64,000 nt of DNA from Kutzneria buriramensis (GCF_043575855.1 NZ_CP144375.1:9114001-9178000), one strand, 5' to 3'. Counted from the first letter of the stretch, positions 8,533 to 17,161 are shown. Notes: generated from the letters alone by a model not told the origin. Made by a program: numbers and translations.

Positions 8533-10134
8533 TCAGCGCGCCAACCACACCGCCGTGTCCGACGGCAGGGAGCCCTCGTCGAGCGGGCCGCTGGCCAGCA
8601 GGATCTCGGTGTGCTCGGGCAGTGCCACCGCGGCCCCCGACAGGTTGACCACGCAGGTGAAGTGATCGTCCCGGGCGAAGGCCAGCACGCCCTCGGCCGA
8701 CGGCAGCCAGGTCAGCGGCCCGTCGCCCAGCGACGGCAACGCCCGCCGCAGCCGCAGCGCCTGCTGGTACAGCCGCAGCATCGAGCCCTCGTCCGCCGCC
8801 TCGGCTGCCACCGTGTACCGCTCCCAGCCCGCCGGCTGCGGCAGCCACGTCTCGTCGCCACCGAAGTCATAGGGCGCGGCGGACCCGCCCCACGGCAGCG
8901 GCACGCGGCAGCCGTCCCGACCGGGGTCGGCGCCGTTGGTGCGGCTGAACACCGGGTCCTGGCGCACCTCGTCCGGCAGGTCCTCGACCTCCGGCAGCCC
9001 CAGCTCCTCGCCCTGGTAGATGTACACGCCGCCGGGCAGCGACATGCTCAGCAGCGCCGCCGCCCGCGCCCGCCGGGTGCCCAGCTCCAGGTCGGTCGGC
9101 GCGCCCTGCTGCCGGTCGGCGAAGCTGAACGACGTGTCGGCGCGGCCGTAGCGGGTCACGTGGCGGGTGGTGTCGTGATTGGACAGCACCCACGTCGCCG
9201 GTGCGCCGACCAGGGCGTGTGCCGCCAACGTCGAGTCGATCACCGCGCGCAGCTTGTCGGCCTCCAGCGGGCAGGACAGGAAGTCGAAGTTGAACGCCGA
9301 ATGCAGCTCGTCGGGCCGCAGGTAGCGGGCGAACCGCTCCTGGTCCGGCAGCCACATCTCACCGACGAACACCCGCGGCTCGGGATAGGAGTCGGCGATC
9401 TGCCGCCACTCCCGGTAGATCTCGTGCACGCCGTCAAGGTCCGAGAACGGGAGTTGCGCCGACCCATTATCTTCGGGAGAACGCCCGTTCACGTCGGGTA
9501 ACGCGGGATCCTTCACGAGACCGTCGGCCACGTCGATGCGGAAGCCGTCCACCCCGCGGTCGAACCAGAACCGCAGCACCTCCCGGAACTCCTGGTGCAC
9601 CACCGGGTTCTCCCAGTTCAGGTCCGGCTGCTCCGGGGCGTACAGGTGCAGGTACCACTCGCCGTCGGGCACTCTGCTCCACGCCGAGCCGCCGAACCGC
9701 GACTGCCAGTCGTTGGGTGGCTCCGGGCTCGCCGGGCGGAACCAGAACATCTCCCGCTGCGGCGAGCCCGGACCGGCCGCCACCGCGTCGAGGAACCAGC
9801 GGTGCCGGTCGGAGCAGTGGTTGGGCACGATGTCGATGATCACCTTGAGGCCCAGCGAATGCGCCTCCTCGATGAACTTCTCGGCCTCGGCCAGCGTGCC
9901 GAACGCGGGCTCGATGTCCCGGTAGTCCGACACGTCGTAGCCGGAGTCGGCCATCGGCGACGGGTACCACGGGCACAGCCAGATCGCGTCGACCCCCAGG
10001 CCGGCGATGTGCGGCAGGTGCTGGCGCAGCCCGGTCAGGTCCCCGGTGCCGTCGCCGTTGCCGTCGGCGAAGCTGCGCACGTACACCTGGTAGATGGCCG
10101 CACCACGCCACCACGCTGATCCACGGTCGGTCAT
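8533..10134 (-). CDS. GH13 alpha-glucosidase / oligo-1,6-glucosidase
   Basis: A 533-residue glycoside hydrolase of the alpha-amylase clan. The GH13 conserved regions are visible: DIVPNHCSDRHRWF (region I), GVDGFRIDVADG with the nucleophile Asp (region II), VFVGEMW with the acid/base Glu (region III) and LSNHDTTR with the transition-state Asp (region IV). There is no signal peptide, so it acts in the cytoplasm on oligosaccharides brought in by the adjacent ABC transporter. ATG 10134 follows GAGGAG with a good spacer and lies 8 bases after the stop of the upstream permease. The LacI protein at 13482 is the likely regulator of the operon. The exact sugar (maltose, isomaltose or trehalose type) cannot be told. 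Confidence 0.93.
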   Translation of the reverse strand: MTDRGSAWWRGAAIYQVYVRSFADGNGDGTGDLTGLRQHLPHIAGLGVDAIWLCPWYPSPMADSGYDVSDYRDIEPAFGTLAEAEKFIEEAHSLGLKVIIDIVPNHCSDRHRWFLDAVAAGPGSPQREMFWFRPASPEPPNDWQSRFGGSAWSRVPDGEWYLHLYAPEQPDLNWENPVVHQEFREVLRFWFDRGVDGFRIDVADGLVKDPALPDVNGRSPEDNGSAQLPFSDLDGVHEIYREWRQIADSYPEPRVFVGEMWLPDQERFARYLRPDELHSAFNFDFLSCPLEADKLRAVIDSTLAAHALVGAPATWVLSNHDTTRHVTRYGRADTSFSFADRQQGAPTDLELGTRRARAAALLSMSLPGGVYIYQGEELGLPEVEDLPDEVRQDPVFSRTNGADPGRDGCRVPLPWGGSAAPYDFGGDETWLPQPAGWERYTVAAEAADEGSMLRLYQQALRLRRALPSLGDGPLTWLPSAEGVLAFARDDHFTCVVNLSGAAVALPEHTEILLASGPLDEGSLPSDTAVWLAR

Positions 10135-10142
10135 TTCACTCC

Positions 10143-11012
10143 TCAGCCCTTGACGCTGCCTGCGGTCAGCCCAGCGAGGATGTTCCGCTGGAAGATCAGG
10201 AAGACGACGACGGTCGGCACGCTGGCCAGCACCAGCCCGGCCAGCAGCAGGTTGATCGGGGTGTCCGGGGCGAACCGCTGCAGCGCCACCGACAGCGTCT
10301 GCGCCTGCGGGTCGGAGAACACCAGCAGCGGCCAGATGAAGTCCTTCCACGCGGTCACCACGGACAGGATGGACACCACGCCCAGCACCGGGCGGGACAG
10401 CGGCAGCACCACGCGCCACATCGTGCGCACCGGTCCCGCTCCGTCCAGAGTGGACGCCTCGATCAGCTCGCCCGGGATCTGGTCGAAGAACCGCTTCAGC
10501 AGATAGATGTTGAACGCGTTGGCCGCGCCGGGCAGCCAGATCGCCAGCGGCGAGTTGACCAGGTTCACGCCCAGCAGCGGCACGTCGGTGATGGTGAGAT
10601 AGGTCGGCACCAGCAGAGCGGACGCCGGCAGCATCAGCGTCGCCAGCATCATGCCCAGCACCACGTTGCCCAGCTTGGGCTTCAGCTTCGACAGGGCATA
10701 GGCCGCCGGCACGTCGACCGCCAGCTGGAACAGCCACGCCCCGAGCACGACGATCACCGTGTTGACGAAGAAGTGCGCGAGGCTCATGAAGTCCCACGCC
10801 TCCACGTACGCGCCGACGTTCGCGCTGTGCGGCAACAGCGTCGGTGGCACCCGCGCCAGTTCCGGCGCGGTCTTCATGGCCCCCAACACCATCCACAGCA
10901 ACGGAAACACGAACGCCACCGTGAACGCGACCGCCACCACGGTGAACACCGTCCAGTAGACGGCCCTGCCGCGCGGGCTCTTGAGCTGGGACTCCGACAC
11001 GAGGGTGCGCAT
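10143..11012 (-). CDS. Carbohydrate ABC transporter permease (MalG type)
   Basis: A 289-residue membrane protein with six predicted membrane segments. The cytoplasmic EAA loop reads IEASTLDGAGPVRTMWRVVLP in context, as in MalG-like inner-membrane subunits of CUT1 sugar importers. Its ATG (11012) overlaps the stop of the MalF-type gene (TGATG), so the two permeases are coupled. No ATP-binding subunit gene is present in the operon; CUT1 systems of actinomycetes usually share a distant MsiK-type ATPase, which would explain this. Confidence 0.92.
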   Translation of the reverse strand: MRTLVSESQLKSPRGRAVYWTVFTVVAVAFTVAFVFPLLWMVLGAMKTAPELARVPPTLLPHSANVGAYVEAWDFMSLAHFFVNTVIVVLGAWLFQLAVDVPAAYALSKLKPKLGNVVLGMMLATLMLPASALLVPTYLTITDVPLLGVNLVNSPLAIWLPGAANAFNIYLLKRFFDQIPGELIEASTLDGAGPVRTMWRVVLPLSRPVLGVVSILSVVTAWKDFIWPLLVFSDPQAQTLSVALQRFAPDTPINLLLAGLVLASVPTVVVFLIFQRNILAGLTAGSVKG

Positions 11013-11935
11013 CAGTCGGCCCTCCGGGTCAGTCGCACGTAGAACAGGCCGAACACGCCCAGCACCACGAACAGCAACAGGCTCAGGGCGCTGGCCGTGC
11101 CGAAGTCGTTGTAGAAGAAGGCGTACTTGTACAGCAGCAGCAACACCGTGACGGTCGAGTCGCCGGGGCCGCCGCCGGTCATGATGTACGGCTCGGTGAA
11201 CACCTGCATGGTGGCCACGATCTGGAGCAGCAGCATCACCAGCAGCGCGAACCGGGTCTGCGGCACCGTGACGTGCCACAGCCGCCGCCACAGGCCCGCG
11301 CCGTCCAGCTCCGCCGCCTCGTACAGGTCGCCGGGGATGGTCTGCAGCGCCGCCAGGTAGATCAGCGTCGCCGAGCCCATGTTCGCCCAGGTGGACACCA
11401 GGACCAGGGACAGCATCGCGGTGGTCGGGGAGTTCAGCCAGCTCAGGCCGGGCAGGCCCACCGCGTGCAGCGCCGTGTTGAACAGGCCCGGACCCGGGTC
11501 GTAGAACCACTTCCACAGCAGCGCCACCACCACCGGCGGCAGCATCACGGGAAGGTAGACCACCAAACGGAAGTAGGCCTTGCCGTGCCGGAGTTCGTTG
11601 AGCAGCACGGCGACCGCGAACGGCACCGCGAAGCCGAACACCAGCGCCAGCCCGGTGAACAGCAGGGTGTTGAGCCAGGCCTGCCAGAACTGCGGGTCCG
11701 CGAACAGCTTCTGGAAGTTCTCCAGGCCCACCCAGGTCGGCGCGGTGACGAAGTTGACCTGCTGGAAGCTCAGCAGCACGCCCCGCACGATCGGGTACCA
11801 GGAGAATCCGGCGAACACCAGCAGGGCCGCGCAGAGCAGGCCGTAGGCGGTGACGTTCTCGCGAACGCGCCGCCGGAGCCGGCCCGTCGGCCGCACCCCG
11901 AGCGCGGCCGACGGCAACCGGACGGCGGTGCTCAC
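11012..11935 (-). CDS. Carbohydrate ABC transporter permease (MalF type)
   Basis: A 307-residue membrane protein. A positively charged N-terminus (RLRRRVRENV) precedes the first membrane segment, and an EAA loop ELDGAGLWRRLWHVTVP lies near residue 205. It pairs with the MalG-type protein to form the membrane channel of a CUT1 sugar importer. The GTG start at 11935 overlaps the stop of the binding-protein gene (GTGA), so translation is coupled along the operon. Confidence 0.92.
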   Translation of the reverse strand: MSTAVRLPSAALGVRPTGRLRRRVRENVTAYGLLCAALLVFAGFSWYPIVRGVLLSFQQVNFVTAPTWVGLENFQKLFADPQFWQAWLNTLLFTGLALVFGFAVPFAVAVLLNELRHGKAYFRLVVYLPVMLPPVVVALLWKWFYDPGPGLFNTALHAVGLPGLSWLNSPTTAMLSLVLVSTWANMGSATLIYLAALQTIPGDLYEAAELDGAGLWRRLWHVTVPQTRFALLVMLLLQIVATMQVFTEPYIMTGGGPGDSTVTVLLLLYKYAFFYNDFGTASALSLLLFVVLGVFGLFYVRLTRRAD

Positions 11936-13299
11936 TTCACCGTCGCGAGCACGGCGTCCGCCTTCTGGCTCGCGTCGGACAGCAGCTGGTCGATGTTGGC
12001 GTCCTGCTGCGTGAGCACGGTGGACATCAGGGTGTCGAGGATCGTGTACAGCTGCTGCGCGTTGGGCGGCTCCAGGCTGCCCTTGAGCGACTGCCCGCCA
12101 TCCACGTAGGGCTTGTAGTTGGAGACCGGGACCGTGGCGTACTTCTCCTTGGCCTGCTCCAGCTGGTCACGCACCGAGCCGGTCCACAGGTCCGGCACCG
12201 GCGGCACCGGCAGGCCCACCGGCTGCCCCTGCTGCTTGTACGTGTTGAGCACGTCCGAGGTGACCCGCTCCGGGTTCAGGTACTTCCACTGGATCCAGGT
12301 CAGGCCGGCCTTGATCTGGGCGGCCGTGGCCTTCGGGTTGATCATGTAACCCTCGCCGCCGATCAGCGTGCCCTTGCCGCCGGGCATGGCGCCCAGACCG
12401 TAGTCGGCGTAGTTGCCCTTGAACTGGTTGACCAGCGTCGGGATGTTGTCCGGGGCCGCCAGGTACATGCCCAGCTGGCCGGCGCCCATCATGCCCTGCA
12501 CGTCCGCGATCTGGAGCAGCTGCTTGCTGCCCATCGTGTTGTCCGTCCAGCGCATGTCGTGCAGCGTCTGGAGGGCCGCCTTGCCCTTGTCGTTGTTGAA
12601 GTCGGCCTTCCACGTGTCGCCGTCCTTCTTGGCGATGTCGCCGCCCTCGGCGTACATCCACGTGGTGAAGTGCCAGCCGCCCTGGCCGTTGGCCGAGTAG
12701 TCGGCGTAGCCGACGGTGTTGTTGCCCAGCGCGGTGATCTTCTTGGCGTCCGCGCGCACCTCGTCCCAGGTGGTCGGCGGCTTGTCCGGGTCGAGTCCGG
12801 CCTTGGTGAACAGGGCGCGGTTGTAGAGCAGGCCCATCGAGTAGTTCGCGGTCGGCAGGCCGTAGACGTGGCCCTGCGCGTCCTTGAAGACGTCCAGCAG
12901 CGCGGGCTGGATGTCGCCGACGTGCGGCACGTCCTTCACGTAGTCGGTGATGTCCGCGGCCTGGTGGCGCGCGATCAGGTTGGCCGGGTCGGTGAAGTAG
13001 ACGTAGAAGACGTCCTCGAGCTGGCCGCCGGCCAGCTTGGCGGAGAACGTCTTCGGGTCCATGAAGCCCTCGTGCGCCTGGACCTTGATGTCCGGGTGCG
13101 CCTTCTCGAACGCCGCCACGTCGGCGTCGAAGATCTTGCGGTCGAACGGCTGGGTCTGCGGCGGCTGGCCGTCGATGGTGATCGTCACCGGGCCGCCCGC
13201 CTGCTGGTCGGAGCCGCCGGAGCAGGCCGCCGTGAGGCCGATGACGAGGCCGGTGGCCAGCGCTAACGCGGTCGTCGTCCGGAATCTGTCTGTAGTCAT
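11932..13299 (-). CDS. Sugar ABC transporter substrate-binding lipoprotein
   Basis: A 455-residue extracellular binding protein, family 1 (MalE-like). The lipoprotein signal peptide ALATGLVIGLTAACSGG has a lipobox ending in Cys at about residue 26. The mature part has the periplasmic-binding fold (FEKAHPDIKVQAHEGF, GLLYNRALFTKAGLDPDKPP, TTWDEVRADAKKI). It should capture an oligosaccharide outside the membrane and deliver it to the MalF/MalG permeases. ATG 13299 is preceded by GGGGAGATC. It is the first gene of the operon (binding protein, MalF, MalG, glucosidase). A promoter with TTGCGG, an 18-base spacer and TATGGT reads towards it from the LacI intergenic region. Confidence 0.93.
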   Translation of the reverse strand: MTTDRFRTTTALALATGLVIGLTAACSGGSDQQAGGPVTITIDGQPPQTQPFDRKIFDADVAAFEKAHPDIKVQAHEGFMDPKTFSAKLAGGQLEDVFYVYFTDPANLIARHQAADITDYVKDVPHVGDIQPALLDVFKDAQGHVYGLPTANYSMGLLYNRALFTKAGLDPDKPPTTWDEVRADAKKITALGNNTVGYADYSANGQGGWHFTTWMYAEGGDIAKKDGDTWKADFNNDKGKAALQTLHDMRWTDNTMGSKQLLQIADVQGMMGAGQLGMYLAAPDNIPTLVNQFKGNYADYGLGAMPGGKGTLIGGEGYMINPKATAAQIKAGLTWIQWKYLNPERVTSDVLNTYKQQGQPVGLPVPPVPDLWTGSVRDQLEQAKEKYATVPVSNYKPYVDGGQSLKGSLEPPNAQQLYTILDTLMSTVLTQQDANIDQLLSDASQKADAVLATVK

Positions 13300-13361
13300 C
13301 AGGTGATCTCCCCTGACGCGGTGGAGTGTGGCGCACACCATAGATCTTCTGGACACGGAGC

Positions 13362-13390
13362 CGCAAGATGTTGACACCAAAACGCAAGAT
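13362..13390 (-). promoter_or_regulatory. Operator half-sites and promoter of the sugar-transport operon
   Basis: CGCAAGAT occurs at 13362-13369 and again at 13383-13390, spaced by exactly 21 bp (two helical turns). The minus-strand -35 (TTGCGG) overlaps the proximal copy, with TATGGT following after an 18-base spacer. This arrangement suits repression by the divergent LacI-family protein. The assignment is inference from position and repeats. Confidence 0.5.
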
Positions 13391-13434
13391 CGTGACGTGA
13401 TTCCCCCGTATGGCGTTGCGGGCCGTCGACTCAC

Positions 13435-13475
13435 CGCAAGTGACTGCAAAGCACTTGCGCCACCTGTCGTATAGT
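13435..13475 (+). promoter_or_regulatory. Inverted repeat and -10 box in front of the LacI gene
   Basis: CGCAAGTG (13435-13442) is repeated inverted as CACTTGCG (13452-13459). The -10 box TATAGT (13470-13475) ends 6 bases before the LacI ATG at 13482, so this transcript is probably leaderless. The inverted repeat shares the CGCAAG half-site with the copies at 13362 and 13383, suggesting autoregulation. Confidence 0.55.
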
Positions 13476-13481
13476 TGCGGC

Positions 13482-14489
13482 ATGACACGACGCCTTGCGG
13501 AAGTGGCTCAGAAGGTCGGCGTCAGCGAGGCGACCGTCAGCCGCGTGCTCAACGGCAAGCCCGGGGTCTCCGAGGCCACCCGGGCCGCCGTGCTCACCGC
13601 CCTGGACGTGCTCGGCTACGAGCGGCCCACCCAGCTGCGCGGCGAGCGCGCCCGGCTGGTCGGCCTGGTGCTGCCCGAGCTCCAGAACCCGATCTTCCCG
13701 GCCTTCGCCGACGTGGTCGGCAACGCGCTGGCCCAGCAGGGTTTCACCCCCGTGCTGTGCACCCGCACCGCCGGTGGCGTGTCCGAGGCGGAGTACGTGG
13801 AACTGCTGCTCCAGCAGCACGTGTCCGGGGTCGTTTTCGCCGGCGGGCTGTTCGCCCAGGCGGACGCGTCGCACGAGCACTACCTGCGGCTGACCAACCG
13901 CAAGCTGCCCGCCGTGCTGGTCAACGCCGCCGTCGACGACCTGGCCTTTCCCAAGGTCGCCTGTGACGACGCCGTAGCCGCCGAGCAGGCCCTCGGGCAC
14001 CTGCTGTCGCTCGGGCACACCCGGGTCGGCATGGTGCTGGGGCCGCCCGACCACGTGCCGTCACGCCGCAAGCAGGCGGCCTTCCTCGCGCATGCCGCCC
14101 GCGCCGGCGTGGAAATTCCGGACGACGCCATCCAGCACACCATGTTCTCGCTGGAAGGCGGCCATGCCGCCACCACCAAGCTGCTCAACCAGGACATCAC
14201 CGGCATCGTCTGCGCCAGCGACCCGCAGGCCCTCGGCGCCATCCGGGCCGTGCGGCGCAAGGGGCTCACCGTGCCCGGCGACGTGTCGGTCGTCGGCTAC
14301 GACGACTCGGCGTTCATGAACTGCATCGACCCGCCGCTGACCACCGTGCGCCAGCCCATCGAGGCCATGGGCCGCGCGGCGGTGGAACTCCTCGTCAACC
14401 AGATCGAGGGGGCCGCCGTGTCCACCGAGGAGCTGCTGTTCGAGCCGGAACTCGTGGTGCGGGGCTCAACGGCCCCGGCGCGGGGCTAG
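13482..14489 (+). CDS. LacI-family transcriptional regulator
   Basis: A 335-residue repressor. The N-terminal helix-turn-helix is typical (RRLAEVAQKVGVSEATVSRV, then LNGKPGVSEATRAAV), followed by a hinge and a periplasmic-binding-type sensor domain (VGLVLPELQNPIFPAFADVV, ending in VVGYDDSAFM and PPLTTVRQP). It is divergent from the sugar-binding-protein operon, which it should repress in the absence of the transported sugar or a breakdown product. The start is fixed by the helix-turn-helix and by a TATAGT -10 six bases before the ATG. Its 3' end overlaps the convergent cupin gene by 24 bp. Confidence 0.93.
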   Translation: MTRRLAEVAQKVGVSEATVSRVLNGKPGVSEATRAAVLTALDVLGYERPTQLRGERARLVGLVLPELQNPIFPAFADVVGNALAQQGFTPVLCTRTAGGVSEAEYVELLLQQHVSGVVFAGGLFAQADASHEHYLRLTNRKLPAVLVNAAVDDLAFPKVACDDAVAAEQALGHLLSLGHTRVGMVLGPPDHVPSRRKQAAFLAHAARAGVEIPDDAIQHTMFSLEGGHAATTKLLNQDITGIVCASDPQALGAIRAVRRKGLTVPGDVSVVGYDDSAFMNCIDPPLTTVRQPIEAMGRAAVELLVNQIEGAAVSTEELLFEPELVVRGSTAPARG

Positions 14490-14921
14490 CCGCTCGATGT
14501 CGCCGGCGGCTTCGGGATGGCTCGCCGCCAGCTGGTCGTCCCCGAACTCCACGCAGTCGTCGGTGTACGGCGGGGCCATGAACGTGCCGAGCAGCGTCCA
14601 CTCGCCGGTGGTTTCCGTCGCCTGCCACACGCCCGCCGGCACCGCGACCTGCGGGCGCTGACCGGCGGCGAGGTCGATGCCGAGCACGGGTCGTGTGACC
14701 GTCCCGTCCGGGTGCAGGAGCAGCATCCGGGCGGGCGCGCCGGCGTGGAAGCAGAAGATCTCGGGATGCCGCAACCGGTGCAGCGCCGAGAATTCCGGCG
14801 CGGCGAGCAGGTAGTAGATGCCGGTGCCGTTGGCGTCACGCCAGGTCTGCGCCCAGTGCCCGCCCTCTACGGGCAGCGGCTGGAGCCCGAGCGCCGTGAC
14901 GATGTCGGACGCGGTCACCAT
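14466..14921 (-). CDS. Cupin domain protein of the DUF985 family
   Basis: A 151-residue single-domain cupin. The features fit Cupin_5/DUF985: GGHWAQTWRD, YYLLAAPEFSALHRL, HPEIFCFHAGAPARMLLL, then a C-terminal PPYTDDCVEFGD segment. The biochemical role of this family is not settled; some members are thought to bind sugar nucleotides or act as epimerase-like folds. The ATG at 14921 overlaps the end of the upstream SDR gene by 7 bp, so they form a two-gene operon and may act on a common metabolite (inference). Confidence 0.8.
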   Translation of the reverse strand: MVTASDIVTALGLQPLPVEGGHWAQTWRDANGTGIYYLLAAPEFSALHRLRHPEIFCFHAGAPARMLLLHPDGTVTRPVLGIDLAAGQRPQVAVPAGVWQATETTGEWTLLGTFMAPPYTDDCVEFGDDQLAASHPEAAGDIERLAPRRGR

Positions 14922-15643
14922 GCCGGCCGCACCCCCATGCCGCCGTCGACTGCCAGGTTCTGACCGGTGATGAAGCCGGCCAGGTCGGATGCGAGGAACG
15001 CACACGCGTCGCCGACGTCCTCCGGAGTGCCGAGCCGGCCCAGCGGGGCGTTGCTCACCCAGCTGTGGACGCCCTCCGGCCACGCCTCCTCGATGCCCGG
15101 GCGGGAGATCAGGCCGGGGGAGACGGCGTTCACGCGGATGCCATGCGGCCCGTACTCCAGCGCCGCGGCCTTGGTGTGCATGAGCAGCGCGGCCTTGGCC
15201 GAGGCATAGTGCGCATGGCCGACGGCCGGCACGCTGCCCTCGATGGAGCCGACGGCGGTGATCGCGCCCCGGACACCCCGCTCGACCATGGAGTTTGCGG
15301 CCGCTTTCGTGACGAGAAAGGCCGTGTCGACGTTTCCGGCGAACACCGACCGCCAGTCGGCCAGCGTGAGCTCCGAAAGCGGCTGCACCGGTTGCACCCC
15401 GGCGTTGTTGATCACGATGTCGAGCCCGCCGAGCCGGTCTACGGCCTCGGCGACGAGCCGGTCCACCTCGGCCGGTTCACGCAGATCCGCTTGCGCCGCA
15501 AGGACATCCGGCAGCTCGGGCGGGCGCGAGCGGTAATGCGCGAGCACCCGCGCGCCGTGCGCGGCCAGCCGGCGCGCGATGCCGGCGCCGATCCCGCCGG
15601 TGGCGCCCGTCACGAGTGCGGCCTTGCCGGTCAATAGCGTCAC
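14915..15643 (-). CDS. Short-chain dehydrogenase/reductase
   Basis: A 242-residue classical SDR with all expected motifs: cofactor loop TGATGGIGAGIA near the N-terminus, NNAG, catalytic Ser in VGSIEGS, and YASAK. It should be an NAD(P)-dependent alcohol/ketone oxidoreductase of unknown substrate. The GTG at 15643 has no ribosome-binding site, but TAACCT (minus strand, 15656-15651) ends 7 bases before it, pointing to a leaderless mRNA. It is divergent from the zinc-containing SDR gene at 15668, with only 24 bp between the two starts, and coupled to the cupin gene downstream. Confidence 0.9.
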   Translation of the reverse strand: MTLLTGKAALVTGATGGIGAGIARRLAAHGARVLAHYRSRPPELPDVLAAQADLREPAEVDRLVAEAVDRLGGLDIVINNAGVQPVQPLSELTLADWRSVFAGNVDTAFLVTKAAANSMVERGVRGAITAVGSIEGSVPAVGHAHYASAKAALLMHTKAAALEYGPHGIRVNAVSPGLISRPGIEEAWPEGVHSWVSNAPLGRLGTPEDVGDACAFLASDLAGFITGQNLAVDGGMGVRPAW

Positions 15644-15650
15644 CGGGCCA

Positions 15651-15660
15651 AGGTTAGAGT
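15651..15660. promoter_or_regulatory. Overlapping divergent -10 boxes
   Basis: On the minus strand TAACCT occupies 15656-15651 and on the plus strand TAGAGT occupies 15655-15660. Each lies 7 bases before a start codon (GTG 15643 and ATG 15668). The two -10 elements share two bases, so only one polymerase could open this DNA at a time. Confidence 0.55.
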
Positions 15661-15667
15661 GCTGGTC

Positions 15668-17086
15668 ATGTCCGAGATCGACCCCGCCGAGCTGGAGACG
15701 TGCCTGAAGGTGCTGGCCGCGGTGACCGCGCTGCCGTCCGACCACCCCACGGCGATCCAGGTGCGCAGGGCCTCCTCCCAGATCGCCAAGGAGGCCCGCC
15801 GCGAGCGGCGCAGCAACGCCCGCAGAGCCGTGACGGCCGCCGACCGCGAGGTCACGTCGGCCACCGCGACCGGCGCGACGGACCGTATCGACGACGAGAC
15901 GCAGGGCATCCCGCTGGTGTCGACCGCCGTCGGCGCGACCGCCGGTACCCTGCTGCGGCCCCGCTCCTGCTACGTCTGCAAGATCCGGTACGTCGAGGTG
16001 GACGCCTTCTACCACCAGCTCTGCCCGGACTGCGCCGCCTTCAACCGGGCCAAGCGGGACGCCCGCACCGACCTCACCGGCCGGACCGCGCTGCTCACCG
16101 GCGGCCGCGCCAAGATCGGCATGTACATCGCGCTGCGGCTGCTGCGCGACGGCGCGCACACCACCATCACCACGCGGTTCCCCAGCGACGCCGTGCGCCG
16201 GTTCGCGGCCATGCCGGACAGCGCCGACTGGCTGCACCGGCTGCGGGTGATCGGCGTCGACCTGCGCGACCCCGCCCAGGTCGTGGCGCTGGCCGACACC
16301 GTCGCCGAGGCCGGTCCGCTGGACATCCTGATCAACAACGCCGCCCAGACCGTGCGGCGCTCGCCCGGCTCGTACTCGCTGTTGGTGGAGGCCGAGTCCG
16401 ACCCGCTGCCCGCCGGGCCGCTGCCGGAGATGATCACCCTCGGCAGCCCCCACGACGCCCACCCGGTGGCCCTGGCCGGCGCCGAGCTCACGTCGCTGGC
16501 CGTGGACGTGACCGCGCTGGCCCTGACCGCCGGCTCCGCCTCGCCCGCGCGGGTCGCCGCCGGCACCGCCATCGACGCCGCCGGCCTCCAGCCCGACCTG
16601 GCCCCCGTCAACAGCTGGACCCAGACCGTCGACCAGGTCGACCCCATCGAGCTGCTCGAGGTCCAGCTCTGCAACCAGACCGCGCCGTTCATTCTGGTCA
16701 GCCGCCTGCGCCCGGCGATGGCCGCGGCTCGTGCCCGTCGGAAGTACGTGGTGAACGTGTCCGCGATGGAGGGACAGTTCGGCCGCGGCTACAAGGGCGC
16801 GGGGCACCCGCACACCAACATGTCCAAGGCGGCGCTGAACATGCTCACCCGCACCAGCGCGGGGGAGATGCTCCAGGACGGCATCCTCATGACCGCCGTC
16901 GACACCGGGTGGATCACCGACGAACGCCCCCACCCCACCAAGGTCCGCCTCGCCGACGAGGGCTTCCACGCGCCGCTGGACCTCGTCGACGGCGCCGCCC
17001 GCGTCTACGACCCCATCGTCCGCGGCGAGTCCGGCGAGGACCTCCACGGCTGCTTCCTCAAGGACTACGCCCCCTCCCCCTGGTGA
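15668..17086 (+). CDS. SDR-family oxidoreductase with an N-terminal Cys4 zinc motif
   Basis: A 472-residue protein. Residues 1-95 are charged and helical, then CYVCKIRYVEVDAFYHQLCP plus DC gives a CxxC...CxxC metal site (about residues 101-121), followed by an SDR domain starting at TGGRAKIGMYIALRLL. The SDR part has NNAA in place of NNAG, VNVSAMEG for the catalytic Ser, and GHPHTNMSKAALNML where YxxxK is expected: the Lys is present but Thr stands at the Tyr position. I recall this HPHTNM-type sequence as a property of this SDR group, so it may use a different catalytic residue. The function is unknown. The ATG is preceded by TAGAGT with a 7-base gap, a likely leaderless start. Confidence 0.8.
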   Translation: MSEIDPAELETCLKVLAAVTALPSDHPTAIQVRRASSQIAKEARRERRSNARRAVTAADREVTSATATGATDRIDDETQGIPLVSTAVGATAGTLLRPRSCYVCKIRYVEVDAFYHQLCPDCAAFNRAKRDARTDLTGRTALLTGGRAKIGMYIALRLLRDGAHTTITTRFPSDAVRRFAAMPDSADWLHRLRVIGVDLRDPAQVVALADTVAEAGPLDILINNAAQTVRRSPGSYSLLVEAESDPLPAGPLPEMITLGSPHDAHPVALAGAELTSLAVDVTALALTAGSASPARVAAGTAIDAAGLQPDLAPVNSWTQTVDQVDPIELLEVQLCNQTAPFILVSRLRPAMAAARARRKYVVNVSAMEGQFGRGYKGAGHPHTNMSKAALNMLTRTSAGEMLQDGILMTAVDTGWITDERPHPTKVRLADEGFHAPLDLVDGAARVYDPIVRGESGEDLHGCFLKDYAPSPW

Positions 17087-17093
17087 CACCCCC

Positions 17094-17155
17094 GCGAGTC
17101 GCGCTCTCAGACACACCGAATGTAGGTTTCGGGCAGACCCCGCGAGTCCCCACAG
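17094..17155 (-). repeat. 3'-end repeat element, site A
   Basis: The core (17108-17136) reads on the minus strand CTGCCCGAAACCTACATTCG and on into GTGTGTCTG, and GACTCGC flanks it on both sides (plus-strand GCGAGTC at 17094-17100 and 17142-17148, 48 bp apart). It lies between the convergent SDR and beta-lactamase-fold genes, in the same sense as the minus-strand gene that ends at 17162. Related copies are at 18424, 18489, 47728 and 48538. Confidence 0.65.
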
Positions 17156-17161
17156 GCCTGG

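Noticed and set aside
14915..17116. A 733-codon minus-strand frame covering the zinc-SDR gene
   Set aside because: Only the part from 15643 down to 14915 is a real SDR gene; the rest is antisense to the gene at 15668.
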